A DNA stretch of 64,000 nt from Falsiphaeobacter marinintestinus. GTDB taxonomy: Bacteria > Pseudomonadota > Alphaproteobacteria > Rhodobacterales > Rhodobacteraceae. Location: the NCBI RefSeq assembly GCF_007923355.1, contig NZ_VOGO01000010.1:103482-167481 (forward strand). The letters run 5' to 3'. The notes under the pieces were generated by a model. It searched no databases. It was given only the letters and a program-made list of their open reading frames with translations, and was not told the origin of the DNA. The position numbers and the translations under genes were made by a program. Below, piece by piece: positions 45,052 through 54,559 of the stretch (the first letter of the stretch is position 1; the number at the start of each line of letters is the position of its first letter).

Positions 45052-47984
45052 TCCATATCCTCCGGCACAGGCTCGGCACTGCGATCCCATTCACCAAATC
45101 GCGCAAGCTGGTCATAGTCACCGATATCAGTGTCCTTGTGCAGCATCCGGCGCGAGGTGAAGCCTTGTTCCGGATCCAGATACGCCGCCAAAAGCTGCGT
45201 CAGATCGGCCAGCACCTTCGTCGGCGGTTCGTCATTCAAGGGTGCCGGAACCTCTCTGTAACTGGTGCCGACACCCAGAAAAATGGCCTCGGACACGGGT
45301 GCGGCGGCCAGGTCACCGAACCCGCCTTGTTCGGCCATGGCCGCTTCGATTAGCAATTGCTTGTCGAACTTGGCCTGTTGATCCCGGGTAGGAGGAGCGC
45401 CGGTTTTATAGTCATAGATCCTGAGCGCGCCATCCAGTGCCCGGTCGATACGATCTGCGCGGCCAACGATTTCGAAATCTGGATCTGTGAGGGTCAGTTT
45501 GGCGGATTGTTCAAATCGCGCCGGGCCACCATCGTCATGGCGGCGGCGTTCAGCAGACAGAAAGTCGCTTGCGACGCGCTCTAAACGGGCCAGCCACAGA
45601 ACGCGGGCGGTTGGCCAGGGGACCTGTTTTTCCAGCTCTTCGCGCGCCATGGTCAGAAAAACATCCCGCTCAAGCGTCGCGGTGCCGTCGCGTACCGCCT
45701 TGATGAACGCCTCAAGCACATCATGCACGACATTGCCACGCAGCAAGGCGTCTGCCGATTGCACCAGCGGGTCAAGCGCGCGAAGCTTCAGAACATCGCG
45801 GGCATAGATGGCGTAAGGGTCGCGGATCAGGCGTTTTATGTCTGTCACCCGCAATCTGCGCGGTCGCGCGTCAACTGGCGGGCGTGGTGCAGGGCGTACA
45901 GCAGGCGTTGTCGGTGTGATGTCTTCCAGCGCACCCGCCCAACTCAGCCAGGTTTCTCCGCGTGCGCGCATATCGGCCAGCACGCCGGGGCCGTTTTGGT
46001 CTGGCAGGCCCTCAAGAAGGTTGGTCAAACGGTTCAGCCACCTTGACGCGACGGTTTCAGCGTCTTCCGACCGTGTCGCTCGTGTCAGCCAAACCTCGGG
46101 CGCAGCCACGGCCTGCTGAAAATCATGCGCCGACAACCCGATGCGCCGCTCTGGCAACAACAACCCGGCACGGTCGCGCATCTGACGGTTCAGCCAGGGA
46201 TCAGGGCGCGCTGGTTCGGGCCAACTGCCTTCGTTCAGACCGCCAAGGATCAACAGATCAGCGCCCTGAACCCTCGCCTCTAACGTCCCCCAGATCATGA
46301 TATTGCCAATCGGTGCATCGCGGTCGCGCACCTCTTCGCCGGACAACAAGGCACCCAGCAGATCGGCGAAATCATGGGCGGACATCTCGCCGCCATACCG
46401 AGCTTCGTCTTCAAGCGAGGTCATGACAGACAATGCTTTTTGTCCAGCATTCTTGTCCCACAGACCGCCGCTGCCCGTTTCCAGACTTCCCGCAGCGATC
46501 TGTTCGGCCAGGGTGCGCAGACGGCTTACCCAATCTGCCAGAGGCAAAGCATCAAGGACGTGTTGATCGCAGAAATGCGTCGCAAGCCAGCCGATCCAAT
46601 CCTCGGGAGGGGTGGTTTTGCAGCGGACGGTGAATGCTGTGATGCTATCCGGATCGGGATAGGGCGGGCCGTTGCGACGCAGGTCCAACTCCAGGTCCCG
46701 GGTGTGCAGCAAGTGGTCGTTGCGACCGGCACCGCTGTGGCACAGCGGGTGCTTGAGCAGCGTCAACAGCATTTCACCAGACAGCTTCTGGGTGAACAAT
46801 CCAGCGACATGACGCAAAAACCGCCCCGGAGGTGACAGGTGCAGCGGCTGACCGGCGCTGTCATCGGCCACAATATCCCAACGATCCAAAGCGGCGCTGA
46901 CTTGCCGGGTCAACATCCGGTCAGGCGTGATCAACGCGGCGGTTTGGCCGGTTTCGGCGGCTTCACGCAGACGCAAGGCGATGGCCAGCGCCTCAGCCCG
47001 GGGCGAGGGCGCCTCGATCAGGGTCACGCCCGACACGGCGGTGTCCAGATCGGTCAGATGCGGCCCCTCTGTCATCCAGGCATCGGTTACAGGTGCTGGG
47101 CGCAAGGCAAGCGATATCAGCCGGTTGCGGGCAGGGGCCGGGGCCAGGGTTTCGGTCCAGGGCATGACATCGCCCGGCGTCAGATCAAGCGCCCGCATCA
47201 GTTTCCAAAACCGGAACTGAGGGTGATCTTCCGACAAAAGCGCATCGCCCAGACTGTGCCAAACCGCATCAGGCTGGTCGAAATCAAAACCCGGCAGCAC
47301 GACTGCACCCTGCGGCAGACGGGCAATCGCCTCCATCAGCATCAACGTGGTCCCGCGCGATCCGGTAGACCCGGCAAGAATGACAGGATGTTGGGGCGGT
47401 TCTGCCTGCCATCGCTCGATCAGACTCTCGACGACTTTACGCTGTCGGGCCTGGGCATCCAGATTGTCATGATCGGTTTCGATGAATGTGTCGGCAATGT
47501 TGATGAACGTCTGCGCACGTGCCCAGTGCCCTGACAGATCACTAACATCCAGATCCCGGATCACTTGCGCCGGAACCCCTTCGCCCTGCATTTCGTCGAT
47601 CAGGTCGGCAAGGCTGTCGGCCAGATCAAACAGCGACGATCGCGCCGCCAGATCGGGTTGCTGATCCAGCAAACGCGCAACCAGCTGGGTCAGTTCCAGT
47701 CGCCGTCGCAAGGGCGGGATGGCGGGGGGTAAACGGTCAAACGCGGCCTTTTCGCCAAGGTCGGTCAAAAGCGAGATCTGCGGCAACAGACGCGGCGGCC
47801 CGGCATCGAAAATATCGCGGATGCGACGGGCCATCCGGCGGGTGTTCACCACCAGTTCGAGCCGAGCCATTGCCTCGGGGGGATGGCCGCTCAGGCGGTT
47901 GACCAGACCCTCGATCAACGCGTTTGGGAAATCCACGCCGGGCGGAACAGCAAAGACCCGCGCGGCATCGCCAGAGTCAAACAT
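45048..47984 (-). CDS. addB: AddB nuclease subunit of the AddAB complex
   Basis: About 978 residues. Alphaproteobacterial type: no Walker A at the N-terminus (FAVPPGVDFPNALIEGL) and a C-terminal RecB-like nuclease with LRIYDYKTGAPPT. No cluster of C-terminal cysteines is visible, so the Fe-S site of Bacillus AddB seems missing. The start is either the ATG at 47984 (favoured by homologues) or the one at 47993; both overlap the murU end. Confidence 0.93.
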   Translation of the reverse strand: MFDSGDAARVFAVPPGVDFPNALIEGLVNRLSGHPPEAMARLELVVNTRRMARRIRDIFDAGPPRLLPQISLLTDLGEKAAFDRLPPAIPPLRRRLELTQLVARLLDQQPDLAARSSLFDLADSLADLIDEMQGEGVPAQVIRDLDVSDLSGHWARAQTFINIADTFIETDHDNLDAQARQRKVVESLIERWQAEPPQHPVILAGSTGSRGTTLMLMEAIARLPQGAVVLPGFDFDQPDAVWHSLGDALLSEDHPQFRFWKLMRALDLTPGDVMPWTETLAPAPARNRLISLALRPAPVTDAWMTEGPHLTDLDTAVSGVTLIEAPSPRAEALAIALRLREAAETGQTAALITPDRMLTRQVSAALDRWDIVADDSAGQPLHLSPPGRFLRHVAGLFTQKLSGEMLLTLLKHPLCHSGAGRNDHLLHTRDLELDLRRNGPPYPDPDSITAFTVRCKTTPPEDWIGWLATHFCDQHVLDALPLADWVSRLRTLAEQIAAGSLETGSGGLWDKNAGQKALSVMTSLEDEARYGGEMSAHDFADLLGALLSGEEVRDRDAPIGNIMIWGTLEARVQGADLLILGGLNEGSWPEPARPDPWLNRQMRDRAGLLLPERRIGLSAHDFQQAVAAPEVWLTRATRSEDAETVASRWLNRLTNLLEGLPDQNGPGVLADMRARGETWLSWAGALEDITPTTPAVRPAPRPPVDARPRRLRVTDIKRLIRDPYAIYARDVLKLRALDPLVQSADALLRGNVVHDVLEAFIKAVRDGTATLERDVFLTMAREELEKQVPWPTARVLWLARLERVASDFLSAERRRHDDGGPARFEQSAKLTLTDPDFEIVGRADRIDRALDGALRIYDYKTGAPPTRDQQAKFDKQLLIEAAMAEQGGFGDLAAAPVSEAIFLGVGTSYREVPAPLNDEPPTKVLADLTQLLAAYLDPEQGFTSRRMLHKDTDIGDYDQLARFGEWDRSAEPVPEDME

Positions 47985-48669
47985 TGGCGGCATTCAGAAG
48001 GTTTTCGGCCATGCTGATCCCTTCTGGATGACCAACATCGCACCAACGTCCGGGATAGGTCGCGGCGAACAGGCGACCCTCTTTCTCCATCTGGTTCCAA
48101 AGCAGGTTTAGCGAAAACGCGGGCTGGTCAAAATCCGGCAGCGCATCGGTTTTCAGGATCTGAACACCGCCATAAACCACATCCGGCCCTCGGCTTATCC
48201 GCCCCTGATCGTCGACCGAAAAATCTCCGGCTCCGACGCGGCCCACGGTTTGTGCGACTGGCACGCACATTAAAAGCGCGTCCATCCGGGCCGGATCCCA
48301 GGCTTGGCGAAGCAGGTCCAGTGGATTTGGCCCGGCCCAGATTGCATCGGTGTTCATCGTGAAAACCGGCCCTTTCCCCAAAAGCGGCAATGCCGCGCGC
48401 AAACCGCCACCGGTATCAAGGATATCAGGCTCTTCCCGCGACAACAAAACACCCAAAGGCTCAAGGTGGGCGGCAAGGATGTCGGGTTTGTAATGCAGGT
48501 TCGCCACCACCTGTTTGGGGTGGACCTGCCGGGCCAGATCCAGCGCGTGATCGATCAAAGGCCGCCCGGCAACGTCGATCATCGGTTTGGGACGATCTTG
48601 GGTCAACTCTCGCATGCGGGTGCCGAAGCCAGCGGCAAACAGCATGACTGACGTGGGATGATCGCTCAT
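47977..48669 (-). CDS. murU: MurNAc-1-phosphate uridylyltransferase-like nucleotidyltransferase
   Basis: 230 residues. NTP-transferase signature MLFAAGFGTRMRELTQDRPKPMI at the N-terminus. Next to an AmgK-like kinase, this fits MurU, which makes UDP-MurNAc from recycled MurNAc-1-P and bypasses fosfomycin-sensitive MurA. The assignment rests on family plus neighbour. ATGA overlap with amgK, and it overlaps addB. Confidence 0.83.
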   Translation of the reverse strand: MSDHPTSVMLFAAGFGTRMRELTQDRPKPMIDVAGRPLIDHALDLARQVHPKQVVANLHYKPDILAAHLEPLGVLLSREEPDILDTGGGLRAALPLLGKGPVFTMNTDAIWAGPNPLDLLRQAWDPARMDALLMCVPVAQTVGRVGAGDFSVDDQGRISRGPDVVYGGVQILKTDALPDFDQPAFSLNLLWNQMEKEGRLFAATYPGRWCDVGHPEGISMAENLLNAANV

Positions 48670-49673
48670 TTTGCTTTTAGCTTTTGCAGGTTCTCTCGCG
48701 ACGGCATCGGCAGTGCATCAATGACCATGCTGGCGATTGGGGCCAGTGCGGGATGATCCAGGTCGCGCATCAGATGCGCCCAGACTTTGGGGATCATGTC
48801 GACATAATCGGGTTTGCCATACTCCATCCCCAGACGCGCAAAAACGCCAAGAATGCGCAGGTTGCGTTGTGCGCCAAGGGCGGAATAGGCGACGCGAAAG
48901 GCGTGATCGTCAAACCCGGTTTTTTCGATGAACCGCGTGATCATGGCAAGCTCGACGCCAGCCGGCACATCCCGGCGGATATCCTGCAGCAACGACACCA
49001 GATCATAGGCCGGATGCCCGATCATGGCGTCTTGAAAATCCAGAAGACCGACACGCGCAACGCCGTCTCGGTCGGGCAGCCACAGCAGGTTTTCGGCGTG
49101 ATAGTCGCGTTGGACCACCATTTTTCGACCCTGTGTCAGAGTCTGCAACAGGGTTTCAAAGCGAATGCGAAAGCGGCTGACAATTTCGGGGTTCTGCTTG
49201 CCGGTGATCCCGGCTGCATATTTGGTGAAAGCCAGACTGGCGAGTTCTGCCATCAGGCTGGGGCCATAACTGTCAAGCCGCGGGGTGGGCGCATCATACA
49301 ACGCAACCAGCAAGTCTGTTGCCGACTCGTAAAGCGTGGTTTCCAGTTCGGGATGCTCGGGGATCACACGCGCAAACAGCGCATCGCCCAGATCTTCGAG
49401 CAGAAGAAAGCCGTGATCGGCGTCCTCAGCATAAATCTCCGGGGCACTCAGGCCCTGATCCCGCAAATAGGCGGCGACCTTAACGAAGGGACGAACGTCT
49501 TCTCCCTTTTCCGGGGGCGCGTCCATCAGAACGGCTGTCTTGCCTGTGTCCGGATCGGTCAGGCGTTCGTATCTGCGGTTCGATGCATCCCCAGCCAGAG
49601 GGCGGCGTTCGGCATTGGCCCAGGGCGTGCAGGCAAGAAGCGCGGTTGCGACCACGTCGCGGTTAATGGTCAT
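48666..49673 (-). CDS. amgK: AmgK-like anomeric MurNAc/GlcNAc kinase (aminoglycoside phosphotransferase fold)
   Basis: 335 residues. APH-fold kinase: LAGDASNRRYERL (P-loop-like), VVQRDYHAENLLWL catalytic loop (Asp in RDYH), and VGLLDFQDAMIGHPAYDL metal site. Phosphorylates the 1-position of MurNAc in the cell-wall recycling route with MurU. The ATG at 49671-49673 overlaps the tsaE stop (ATGA), so the longer frame is not used. Confidence 0.84.
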   Translation of the reverse strand: MTINRDVVATALLACTPWANAERRPLAGDASNRRYERLTDPDTGKTAVLMDAPPEKGEDVRPFVKVAAYLRDQGLSAPEIYAEDADHGFLLLEDLGDALFARVIPEHPELETTLYESATDLLVALYDAPTPRLDSYGPSLMAELASLAFTKYAAGITGKQNPEIVSRFRIRFETLLQTLTQGRKMVVQRDYHAENLLWLPDRDGVARVGLLDFQDAMIGHPAYDLVSLLQDIRRDVPAGVELAMITRFIEKTGFDDHAFRVAYSALGAQRNLRILGVFARLGMEYGKPDYVDMIPKVWAHLMRDLDHPALAPIASMVIDALPMPSRENLQKLKAK

Positions 49674-50146
49674 TTGGGAAGAGCCTTTACGATCGGGGTC
49701 CATTTCGGGTCGGTCCAGCCAAGCGTCAAAATCCGGGTTTCTTCATCTGCCGGGTCTGGCTGAAAAGTAAGGGTCAGTGCGTTTCGGGGCGTCAGAGGGC
49801 CCAGCTTTTCGGGCCACTCTACAAGGCAAATCGCTGTCTCAAACGCTTCGCTCAGGCCCAGTTCTTCGACCTCATCGACCGAACTCAACCGATAGAGGTC
49901 AGCATGCCAGATTTCGGCAGTGCCAGCCTGATATGTCTGGACCAGGGTAAATGTCGGCGAAGGCACGTCTTCTGGGGTATCCAGGCGAGACTGGATCAGA
50001 TGCCGGGAAAAATGCGTCTTTCCAGCGCCAATCGGCCCGTTCAGCAGCAGGCAATCCCCGGCCCCAAGGGCGCGTCCAAGCGTCTGGGCCAATGCTGCCG
50101 TGTCGTCGGGTGAGGTCAGCGTCAATGTCACGGGTGTCGTCGTCAT
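49670..50146 (-). CDS. tsaE: tRNA threonylcarbamoyl-adenosine synthesis ATPase TsaE
   Basis: 158 residues. P-loop GPIGAGKTHF (GPIGAGKT at 37-44) and a Walker B-like AEIWHADLYRL with VEWPEKLG, as in the TsaE family (YjeE). Needed with TsaB/D to make t6A37 in ANN-reading tRNAs. Starts 41 bp after the PAS gene; couples to amgK. Confidence 0.93.
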   Translation of the reverse strand: MTTTPVTLTLTSPDDTAALAQTLGRALGAGDCLLLNGPIGAGKTHFSRHLIQSRLDTPEDVPSPTFTLVQTYQAGTAEIWHADLYRLSSVDEVEELGLSEAFETAICLVEWPEKLGPLTPRNALTLTFQPDPADEETRILTLGWTDPKWTPIVKALPK

Positions 50147-50187
50147 GCCGCCAACATGACCCCGCTACACGCGGGCTGCAAGGCGGT

Positions 50188-51723
50188 TCAGACGTCCCCG
50201 GCCAAGGTCTTTTGACCGGGCGGGCCTTTAGATGGCGTGTCGCGCTGGCGGCGGAAGCTGACCATAGTTGCGCCGCTGGGAATCGGGTGGATCGTGCACA
50301 CCAGCATATCGCCGGTGCGCCGATGTGCTTCAGCCCACCAACCGGCCCGGTTTTCCCGGCTGTCGACAAAGTCGCGGATCTCACCCCACAGCGGCGTTGC
50401 AATACAGCGATCCTGCCAGCTGCGGGTGGCATCGACAACGGTAACCTGAGCGAAACTGCGGTCCGGGTCGACCTCCCACATCTGGTTGTAGGCCTCATTC
50501 GAAAAGGCCAGCGCCCCGTCCGGAGAAAACACAACGATGGCGTCATCCAGAGTATCCATCACGGACTGACCCAGCTCCAGCTCAGACCGGAACCGCCGCG
50601 TCAGGGTGATTTCTGCAGTTATATCTTCGAACAGAAAGGCGACGGCACCGTCAGGATGTGGTCGCCCGCTGACCGAGTACACAGACCCGGATGGTAAGGT
50701 CCATGTTTCCTGATAGTTGCCGACGGCGGCAGCTTCGACCAATCCCGTCATTCGGTCGCGCCACGAGCGATAGTTCTTTGGCTCGGGCATCATGCTTCGA
50801 TCGCGAAGCCGGTCAAAGAAGGTCAACAGGTTGGGCCGGGCACTCAGAAAGTCGGCCGGCAGGGAGGTCAGGTCGATCAGCGCCGGATTGAACAGGGCTA
50901 GCTGCCGGTTCCGGTCAAAGATCGCCAACCCGATCGATAATTGTGCAAAGGTCTTGGCCAGGGTCTGAACAAAGTTGCGCTGGGCGATTTCGGCATCGAC
51001 GACCGCGTTGATATCAACGGCGTAGCACAGAAACCCTTCGGGCTGCTCCACCACGGTTACATCATACCACAGCTTCTTGTCGCACGTCGGATCAGGGATC
51101 GACACTCGCCTTTTCAGGCCTTTGTCCTGCGCGTCTTGGGTAAGTTTGAAAAGCGATGTGGTCGTATCAGACCCTTTGCCGTGGATCCTGCTGGCCAGCG
51201 CGGCATAGGCCGCGTTGCACCAATGGACGTTGCCTTGGGCATCGGCGCGCCAGACAGGGTAAGGGGCTGAGTCCATCGCCACCCTCAAAATCTCAAGCTC
51301 GGGCGAAAACGCCGTGTCTGTCTCCGCGCGGTTCTTCCGCAATTCTACACGCGCTATGCCATCGATCCATTCGCAGATCGCGTCCTTGGCCAGCTTGGTG
51401 TCAATCGCGGGAATCAGGATCCGGCCTTTGATACGGATATCGTCGGGATCGGCGGGAAAGCCAGGAAAGTTCTGCATCAACTTGCGCCGCAGCGTTGTCC
51501 AGTCTGCCGGGTCCTTGCCAGACTCCAACATGCGATGCCCGGCGGTTGTTGCATCGATCAGGTCAACGCCGTCGAACAGAAAGACCATGTCAGACGTCAG
51601 GGCAGAGGCGCGAATTTGCGGTGCCGGGGGCCTGCGCGGCGAAAGCCAAAGCACCGCTGCAACCGATGATCCAATGCAGATCACCGCAAGTATGGCTAAG
51701 TCCGAAAGCGAAAGAAACTCCAT
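50188..51723 (-). CDS. PAS-domain membrane protein lacking a kinase domain
   Basis: About 511 residues. One N-terminal transmembrane helix (SLSDLAILAVICIGSSVAAVLWL), then PAS-like segments: about 150-260 (PYPVWRADAQGNVHWCNAAYAALA) and about 290-480 (IFDRNRQLALFNPALIDL; DAIVVFSPDGALAFSNEAYNQMWEV). No histidine-kinase, GGDEF or EAL domain follows; it ends soon after a PAS-like VCTIHPIPSGATMVSF. It could be a sensory adaptor or degenerate sensor. Downstream of regB on the same strand and preceded by a perfect CtrA box. ATG at 51723 puts the helix at the N-terminus. Confidence 0.82.
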   Translation of the reverse strand: MEFLSLSDLAILAVICIGSSVAAVLWLSPRRPPAPQIRASALTSDMVFLFDGVDLIDATTAGHRMLESGKDPADWTTLRRKLMQNFPGFPADPDDIRIKGRILIPAIDTKLAKDAICEWIDGIARVELRKNRAETDTAFSPELEILRVAMDSAPYPVWRADAQGNVHWCNAAYAALASRIHGKGSDTTTSLFKLTQDAQDKGLKRRVSIPDPTCDKKLWYDVTVVEQPEGFLCYAVDINAVVDAEIAQRNFVQTLAKTFAQLSIGLAIFDRNRQLALFNPALIDLTSLPADFLSARPNLLTFFDRLRDRSMMPEPKNYRSWRDRMTGLVEAAAVGNYQETWTLPSGSVYSVSGRPHPDGAVAFLFEDITAEITLTRRFRSELELGQSVMDTLDDAIVVFSPDGALAFSNEAYNQMWEVDPDRSFAQVTVVDATRSWQDRCIATPLWGEIRDFVDSRENRAGWWAEAHRRTGDMLVCTIHPIPSGATMVSFRRQRDTPSKGPPGQKTLAGDV

Positions 51724-51769
51724 GATCGCGGCCCCGTTGTCACTGTCTGCCACTTTGGCAGGGCCGGAG

Positions 51770-51784
51770 TTAACGGAAGTTTAA
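51770..51784. promoter_or_regulatory. CtrA box, full consensus
   Basis: TTAA-CGGAAGT-TTAA, an exact match to TTAA-N7-TTAA, in the 75-bp gap between regB and the PAS gene and 47 bp upstream of the PAS ATG. CtrA controls motility, gene-transfer agent and signalling genes in this group. Confidence 0.5.
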
Positions 51785-51798
51785 TCTCTGGCGTAAAT

Positions 51799-53196
51799 TC
51801 AAGCCTCGAACGGCTGGTTCAGTCCGACAGGAATCGCATTTTCGCCGTGTTGCGCATCGATCAGACTGCGATCCCAGACAACCTGAACAATGGCACCGCG
51901 CTGTTCGGCCCGGGTCGAAATGGTCTGGTATGGATCCGATCCGTTGACAAAGGTCAGCTGCGCACCAGTGCGCTCAAGCAGCGTTTTGGCGATGAACAAT
52001 CCAAGACCCATGCCCTCGTACTCTGGTCGTGCTTTGCGGTCGGATTCCGTGCGCCGTCGCCGCATGAACGGATCGCCGATCCGGCCAATCATCTGGGGCG
52101 GATATCCCCGCCCGTCATCAATAATCCGAACTGCAATCATGTCGTCAGTCCACATTGATTCGACCCAGACATTGGCGCGGGCAAAATCCACGCCATTCTG
52201 AACCAGATTGCGCAGGCCGTGGATAATTTCCGGTTTCCGCAACACGGAAGGTTGCTGCATTTCGCCACCATCGGCCGGGCCTTCGTCGAAATGTACGTAT
52301 TTGCCGCGATGCGTGTGTGGCTCGGCGGCCTCATGCACAATGGTGCTGAGAGGGGCTTGTCTCAGGTGAAGATCGTCCTTTCCGGCGCGCCCCATGTCAC
52401 GCAGGATATCGCGGCAACGATCAGCTTGTTGGCGGATCAGCGCGGCGTCTTCGCGCAGCTCCGGCCTGTCATCAAGCTCTTCCATCAATTCGGCGCTGGT
52501 CAGTTTTATGGTGGCCAGCGGCGTGCCCAGTTCATGGGCTGCAGCGGCAACAACTCCGCCAAGATCGGTGAGTTTCTGCTCCCTCGAAAGCGCCATATGG
52601 GTGGCCGCCAAAGCCTGCGCCATCGAACGCATTTCAGAACTGATCCGTTGTGAATACGCGCCCATGAACACGACGGCGATAATGATGGCAGCCCAGTTTC
52701 CGAAGACGAACACATCCGGGATCCGCAGGATAAACCCCTGTTCGGTGCGCAGCGGCAGGTGGTATTCGGCCAACAGGGTGACAAGGATGATCGCGGTTCC
52801 ACCGATGAACATCGTCGGCCTGAGCCCCATCACGTTGGCGGAAATAACCACGGGCCCCAGCAAAAGCAAAGCGAACGGGTTGTGCAGCCCTCCGGTCAGG
52901 TAAATCAGGAACGCCAGCTGCAGCAGGTCAAACAGCACCATCAGGAAGTTCTCGAACTCGGACAGTCGTTTGTTTTCCGGGAACACGAAGATCGCGACAA
53001 GGTTGCCGATCACCGACACGCCGATCGCCAGGTAACACAGGCCCAGCTCAAGCTGGAGGTGATACATCCGCTGCGCGACGGTGATGGCGGTTATCTGACC
53101 TGCGATGGCGACCCAACGCAGCAGGATCAGTGTGCGAAGGCGGATCCACGAGCTGCGCTCTTCATCCCGCAAAAAACCAAAGGTGGATTCTGACAT
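51799..53196 (-). CDS. regB: Redox sensor histidine kinase RegB (PrrB)
   Basis: 465 residues. Six membrane segments in the first ~180 residues carry the ubiquinone-binding motif GGLHNPF at 102-108. The phosphoacceptor is H221 in AAAAHELGTPLATIKL, and the redox-active Cys is C261 in QADRCRDILRDMG; ATP-binding motifs include GRGYPPQM and GMGLGLFIAKTL. In relatives RegB/PrrB senses electron-transport redox state and phosphorylates RegA to control photosynthesis, respiration and CO2/N2 fixation genes. Divergent from senC-regA. Confidence 0.96.
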   Translation of the reverse strand: MSESTFGFLRDEERSSWIRLRTLILLRWVAIAGQITAITVAQRMYHLQLELGLCYLAIGVSVIGNLVAIFVFPENKRLSEFENFLMVLFDLLQLAFLIYLTGGLHNPFALLLLGPVVISANVMGLRPTMFIGGTAIILVTLLAEYHLPLRTEQGFILRIPDVFVFGNWAAIIIAVVFMGAYSQRISSEMRSMAQALAATHMALSREQKLTDLGGVVAAAAHELGTPLATIKLTSAELMEELDDRPELREDAALIRQQADRCRDILRDMGRAGKDDLHLRQAPLSTIVHEAAEPHTHRGKYVHFDEGPADGGEMQQPSVLRKPEIIHGLRNLVQNGVDFARANVWVESMWTDDMIAVRIIDDGRGYPPQMIGRIGDPFMRRRRTESDRKARPEYEGMGLGLFIAKTLLERTGAQLTFVNGSDPYQTISTRAEQRGAIVQVVWDRSLIDAQHGENAIPVGLNQPFEA

Positions 53197-53284
53197 AAGT
53201 ATCCCGAGTCAGTTGCAACGGCTGGCTGAATTGTTAGGTGTCCTGCAGGAAACCTTCAACATCCCTCGCATATCCGGGCTTGCC

Positions 53285-53905
53285 ATGACCAGACTAATTG
53301 CTATCGCCGCCGCACTCGTTGTTGCCGCCGTACTCGGCGGCATTTGGTACGTTTCGCGTCCTGCGGGTGACGCCGACCAGTTTGCCCAGTGCCGGGCCAG
53401 CCAGATCGCCGGAGGGACAAGCCAGATTGGCGGACCATTTGAACTGATCAATGCCAAGGGCGAAACCGTGACTGACAAGGACGTAATCACCGAGCCGTCA
53501 ATTCTGTATTTCGGATATACATTTTGTCCCGATGTCTGCCCGTTGGATAATTCACGCAATGTCGAAGCTGTCGAAATTCTGGAAGACCGCGGGATGACCG
53601 TGACGCCGGTTTTCATTTCCATCGACCCGAACCGCGACACGCCCGAGGTTGTTGGCGATTTCGCCTATAACCACCATGACCGCATGATCGGGCTGACCGG
53701 ATCGCCTGAACAGGTCAAGGCTGCCAGCAAGGCCTACAAGACCTACTACAAAGCCCATCCAGAAGAAGACGGGTTTTATCTGGTCGATCATTCGACTTTC
53801 AGCTACCTGGTTTTGCCCGAACAGGGCTTTGTCGAATACTACAAGCGGGGCACGACGCCCGAAGAAATGGCCGACAGCGTCGAATGCTTTATCAAGAACA
53901 TGTAA
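53285..53905 (+). CDS. senC: SCO1/SenC (PrrC) copper chaperone
   Basis: 206 residues. N-terminal membrane anchor (LIAIAAALVVAAVLGGIWYV), then a periplasmic thioredoxin-like fold with the copper-binding FCPDVCP (C81, C85) and a His further on (LVDHSTFSYLV). Delivers Cu to cytochrome oxidase and, in Rhodobacter, helps pass redox signals to RegB. ATG at 53285 is chosen; the upstream open frame overlaps regB. Confidence 0.94.
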   Translation: MTRLIAIAAALVVAAVLGGIWYVSRPAGDADQFAQCRASQIAGGTSQIGGPFELINAKGETVTDKDVITEPSILYFGYTFCPDVCPLDNSRNVEAVEILEDRGMTVTPVFISIDPNRDTPEVVGDFAYNHHDRMIGLTGSPEQVKAASKAYKTYYKAHPEEDGFYLVDHSTFSYLVLPEQGFVEYYKRGTTPEEMADSVECFIKNM

Positions 53906-53992
53906 CAGTCTTGTTTGACGTTTTAACTTGCGTCGTGAATACTCGCCCGCACTGATAACAATAAATAAACACTACGCTGCGGAGGAGTACGT

Positions 53993-54547
53993 ATGGCCGA
54001 ACCTGCCCTGCGAGAAATCGGACCTGACAAGTCGCTGTTGCTGGTTGATGATGATGAACCGTTTTTGCGACGACTTGCAAAGGCGATGGAAAAGCGCGGG
54101 TTCGAGATTGAAACAGCGTCTTCCGTCGCTGCCGGTCGTGCCATCGCAACTGCAAGGCCACCCGCCTTTGCGGTCGTTGATCTTCGTTTGGAAGACGGCA
54201 ACGGGCTGGATGTGGTCGAAGTGCTGCGTGAAAAACGCCCTGACAGCCGCGTTGTTGTTCTGACCGGCTACGGCGCGATTGCAACTGCCGTTGCTGCGGT
54301 CAAGATCGGTGCCACGGATTACCTCTCCAAACCGGCGGATGCGACGGACATCACCAACGCATTGTTGGCCATGCCCGACGAACTGCCGCCACCGCCGGAA
54401 AACCCGATGAGCGCGGACCGCGTGCGTTGGGAACATATCCAAAGGGTTTACGAGTTATGCGACCGCAATGTGAGCGAAACCGCAAGGCGTCTGAATATGC
54501 ATCGGCGCACCTTGCAGCGGATTCTGGCCAAACGCAGCCCGCGCTAG
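53993..54547 (+). CDS. regA: Redox response regulator RegA (PrrA)
   Basis: 184 residues, very conserved. Receiver domain with phosphoacceptor D63 (VVDLRLEDGNG), acidic DDDEP pocket, T/S and Lys switch residues; C-terminal Fis-type helix-turn-helix (NVSETARRLNMHRRTLQRIL) binds DNA. GGAGGAG precedes the ATG. The 86 bp after senC contains AT-rich sequence and probably its own promoter. Confidence 0.97.
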   Translation: MAEPALREIGPDKSLLLVDDDEPFLRRLAKAMEKRGFEIETASSVAAGRAIATARPPAFAVVDLRLEDGNGLDVVEVLREKRPDSRVVVLTGYGAIATAVAAVKIGATDYLSKPADATDITNALLAMPDELPPPPENPMSADRVRWEHIQRVYELCDRNVSETARRLNMHRRTLQRILAKRSPR

Positions 54548-54559
54548 GGGGACCTGCGC

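Noticed and set aside
52213..52221. TTATCCACG on the minus strand inside regB
   Set aside because: Single site inside coding sequence; expected by chance.
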